From Notamacropus eugenii (lineage: Eukaryota; Chordata; Mammalia; Diprotodontia; Macropodidae): a stretch of 64,000 bases of DNA. Made by a program: the position numbers and the translations under genes. The notes beneath the pieces were generated by a model. That model was given only the letters and a program-made list of their open reading frames with translations. It did no database searches and was not told the DNA's origin. Location of the stretch: NCBI RefSeq assembly GCF_028372415.1, contig NC_092879.1, positions 92,597,741-92,661,740 on the forward strand, read 5' to 3'. Position 1 is the first letter of the stretch. The number at the start of each line of letters is the position of its first letter. This document shows, piece after piece, positions 63,722 through 64,000 of the stretch.

Positions 63722-64000
63722 AAAGAATCTCAAATGCCAAACCAGAGTTTATAGTTGATCCTTTATGTAATAGGGATCCTCTTTGAAGAGGGTTGTAATG
63801 TGACAGCTATGGGGAGGATGAATTGGAGAGAGGAGACTCCTAATGGAGACTAATTAGAGGCTCCTTCAGTAGCTCAGGTAAGAGGTGATAAGGACCTTTG
63901 GGGGCAGGGTGGCTGTGTGAGAGGAAAGAAGGAATTGCGTGTAAGAGATGTGGTAGAGGTGCAAATGATAAGATGTGACAGCAGATGGGATATATGGGAT

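Larger units (their letters stand above)
55777..64000 (+). other. CENPI: CENPI intron, partial (no further exon found)
   Basis: More than 8.2 kb to the window end without a recognisable CENPI exon. Its repeats are listed separately. Confidence 0.7.
62735..64000 (-). mobile_element. L2-clade LINE 3' region, antisense, with nested MIR and HAL1
   Basis: It opens with TGTGCTGGGCACTGTGCAAG (reversed tail). It is interrupted by an antisense MIR (about 63010-63195) and by the HAL1 at 63271-63721. It resumes with AACCAGAGTTTATAGTTGAT and runs out of the window. Confidence 0.65.

Noticed and set aside
55777-64000. Further CENPI exons
   Set aside because: I searched for the expected CPYVCHLLYLLT and later blocks and saw none. 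The sequence is almost wholly repeats and unassigned intron.

Overview
This is a stretch of mammalian, almost certainly marsupial, X-linked DNA. It has intron-split genes, GT-AG splice sites and dense interspersed repeats. The repeat mix points to a marsupial: tRNA-headed SINEs of the type common in Australian marsupials, CORE/MIR-type SINEs, many L2-clade LINE pieces in both orientations, HAL1 (half-L1) elements with an ORF1 but no reverse transcriptase, marsupial L1 3' ends, and RTE- and CR1-type fragments. The species cannot be named from the sequence alone.

Two host genes are certain, both on the plus strand and in the same order and orientation as on human Xq22.1 (recalled synteny). TMEM35A (NACHO) is complete as two coding exons (28861-28980 and 32813-33187, 164 residues), with a 3' UTR ending near a poly(A) signal at 34790. 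CENPI, a kinetochore protein of the CENP-H/I/K/M complex, starts at a CpG-rich promoter near 40.5-40.8 kb. Its 5' part follows in exons at 42696-42880, 43732-43869, 55278-55396 and 55669-55776, and the gene runs out of the window. A further short exon at 41147-41205 supplies a start codon in the right phase and appears to be partly SINE-derived.

Upstream, 1-28 kb is mostly repeats and unassigned sequence. It holds one isolated exon-like segment (5939-6002) that reads like the GYRNKS region of TRMT2B, a tRNA uracil-methyltransferase paralogue. It also holds an exon-like pair at 11.2-11.6 kb that I cannot name, and a GC-rich island at 24.2-24.7 kb with promoter motifs but no recognised gene. 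In human (from memory) TRMT2B lies next to TMEM35A but on the opposite strand, so the plus-strand exon here is worth checking.

The rest is a layered record of insertions. A solo LTR with a 6-bp target duplication sits inside a SINE at 46.2-46.7 kb. Another LTR sits inside the 3' part of a HAL1/L1-type element at 16.4-17.0 kb. A full-length HAL1 with an 18-bp target duplication sits in an RTE LINE at 49.2-52.0 kb. A truncated HAL1 with a perfect 17-bp duplication sits in an L2 copy at 63.3-63.7 kb. No operon, CRISPR, phage or other prokaryote-type system is present. The most interesting points are the altered CENPI start, the NF-Y-type CENPI promoter with a 23-bp tandem duplication, the stray TRMT2B-like exon and the orphan GC-rich island.
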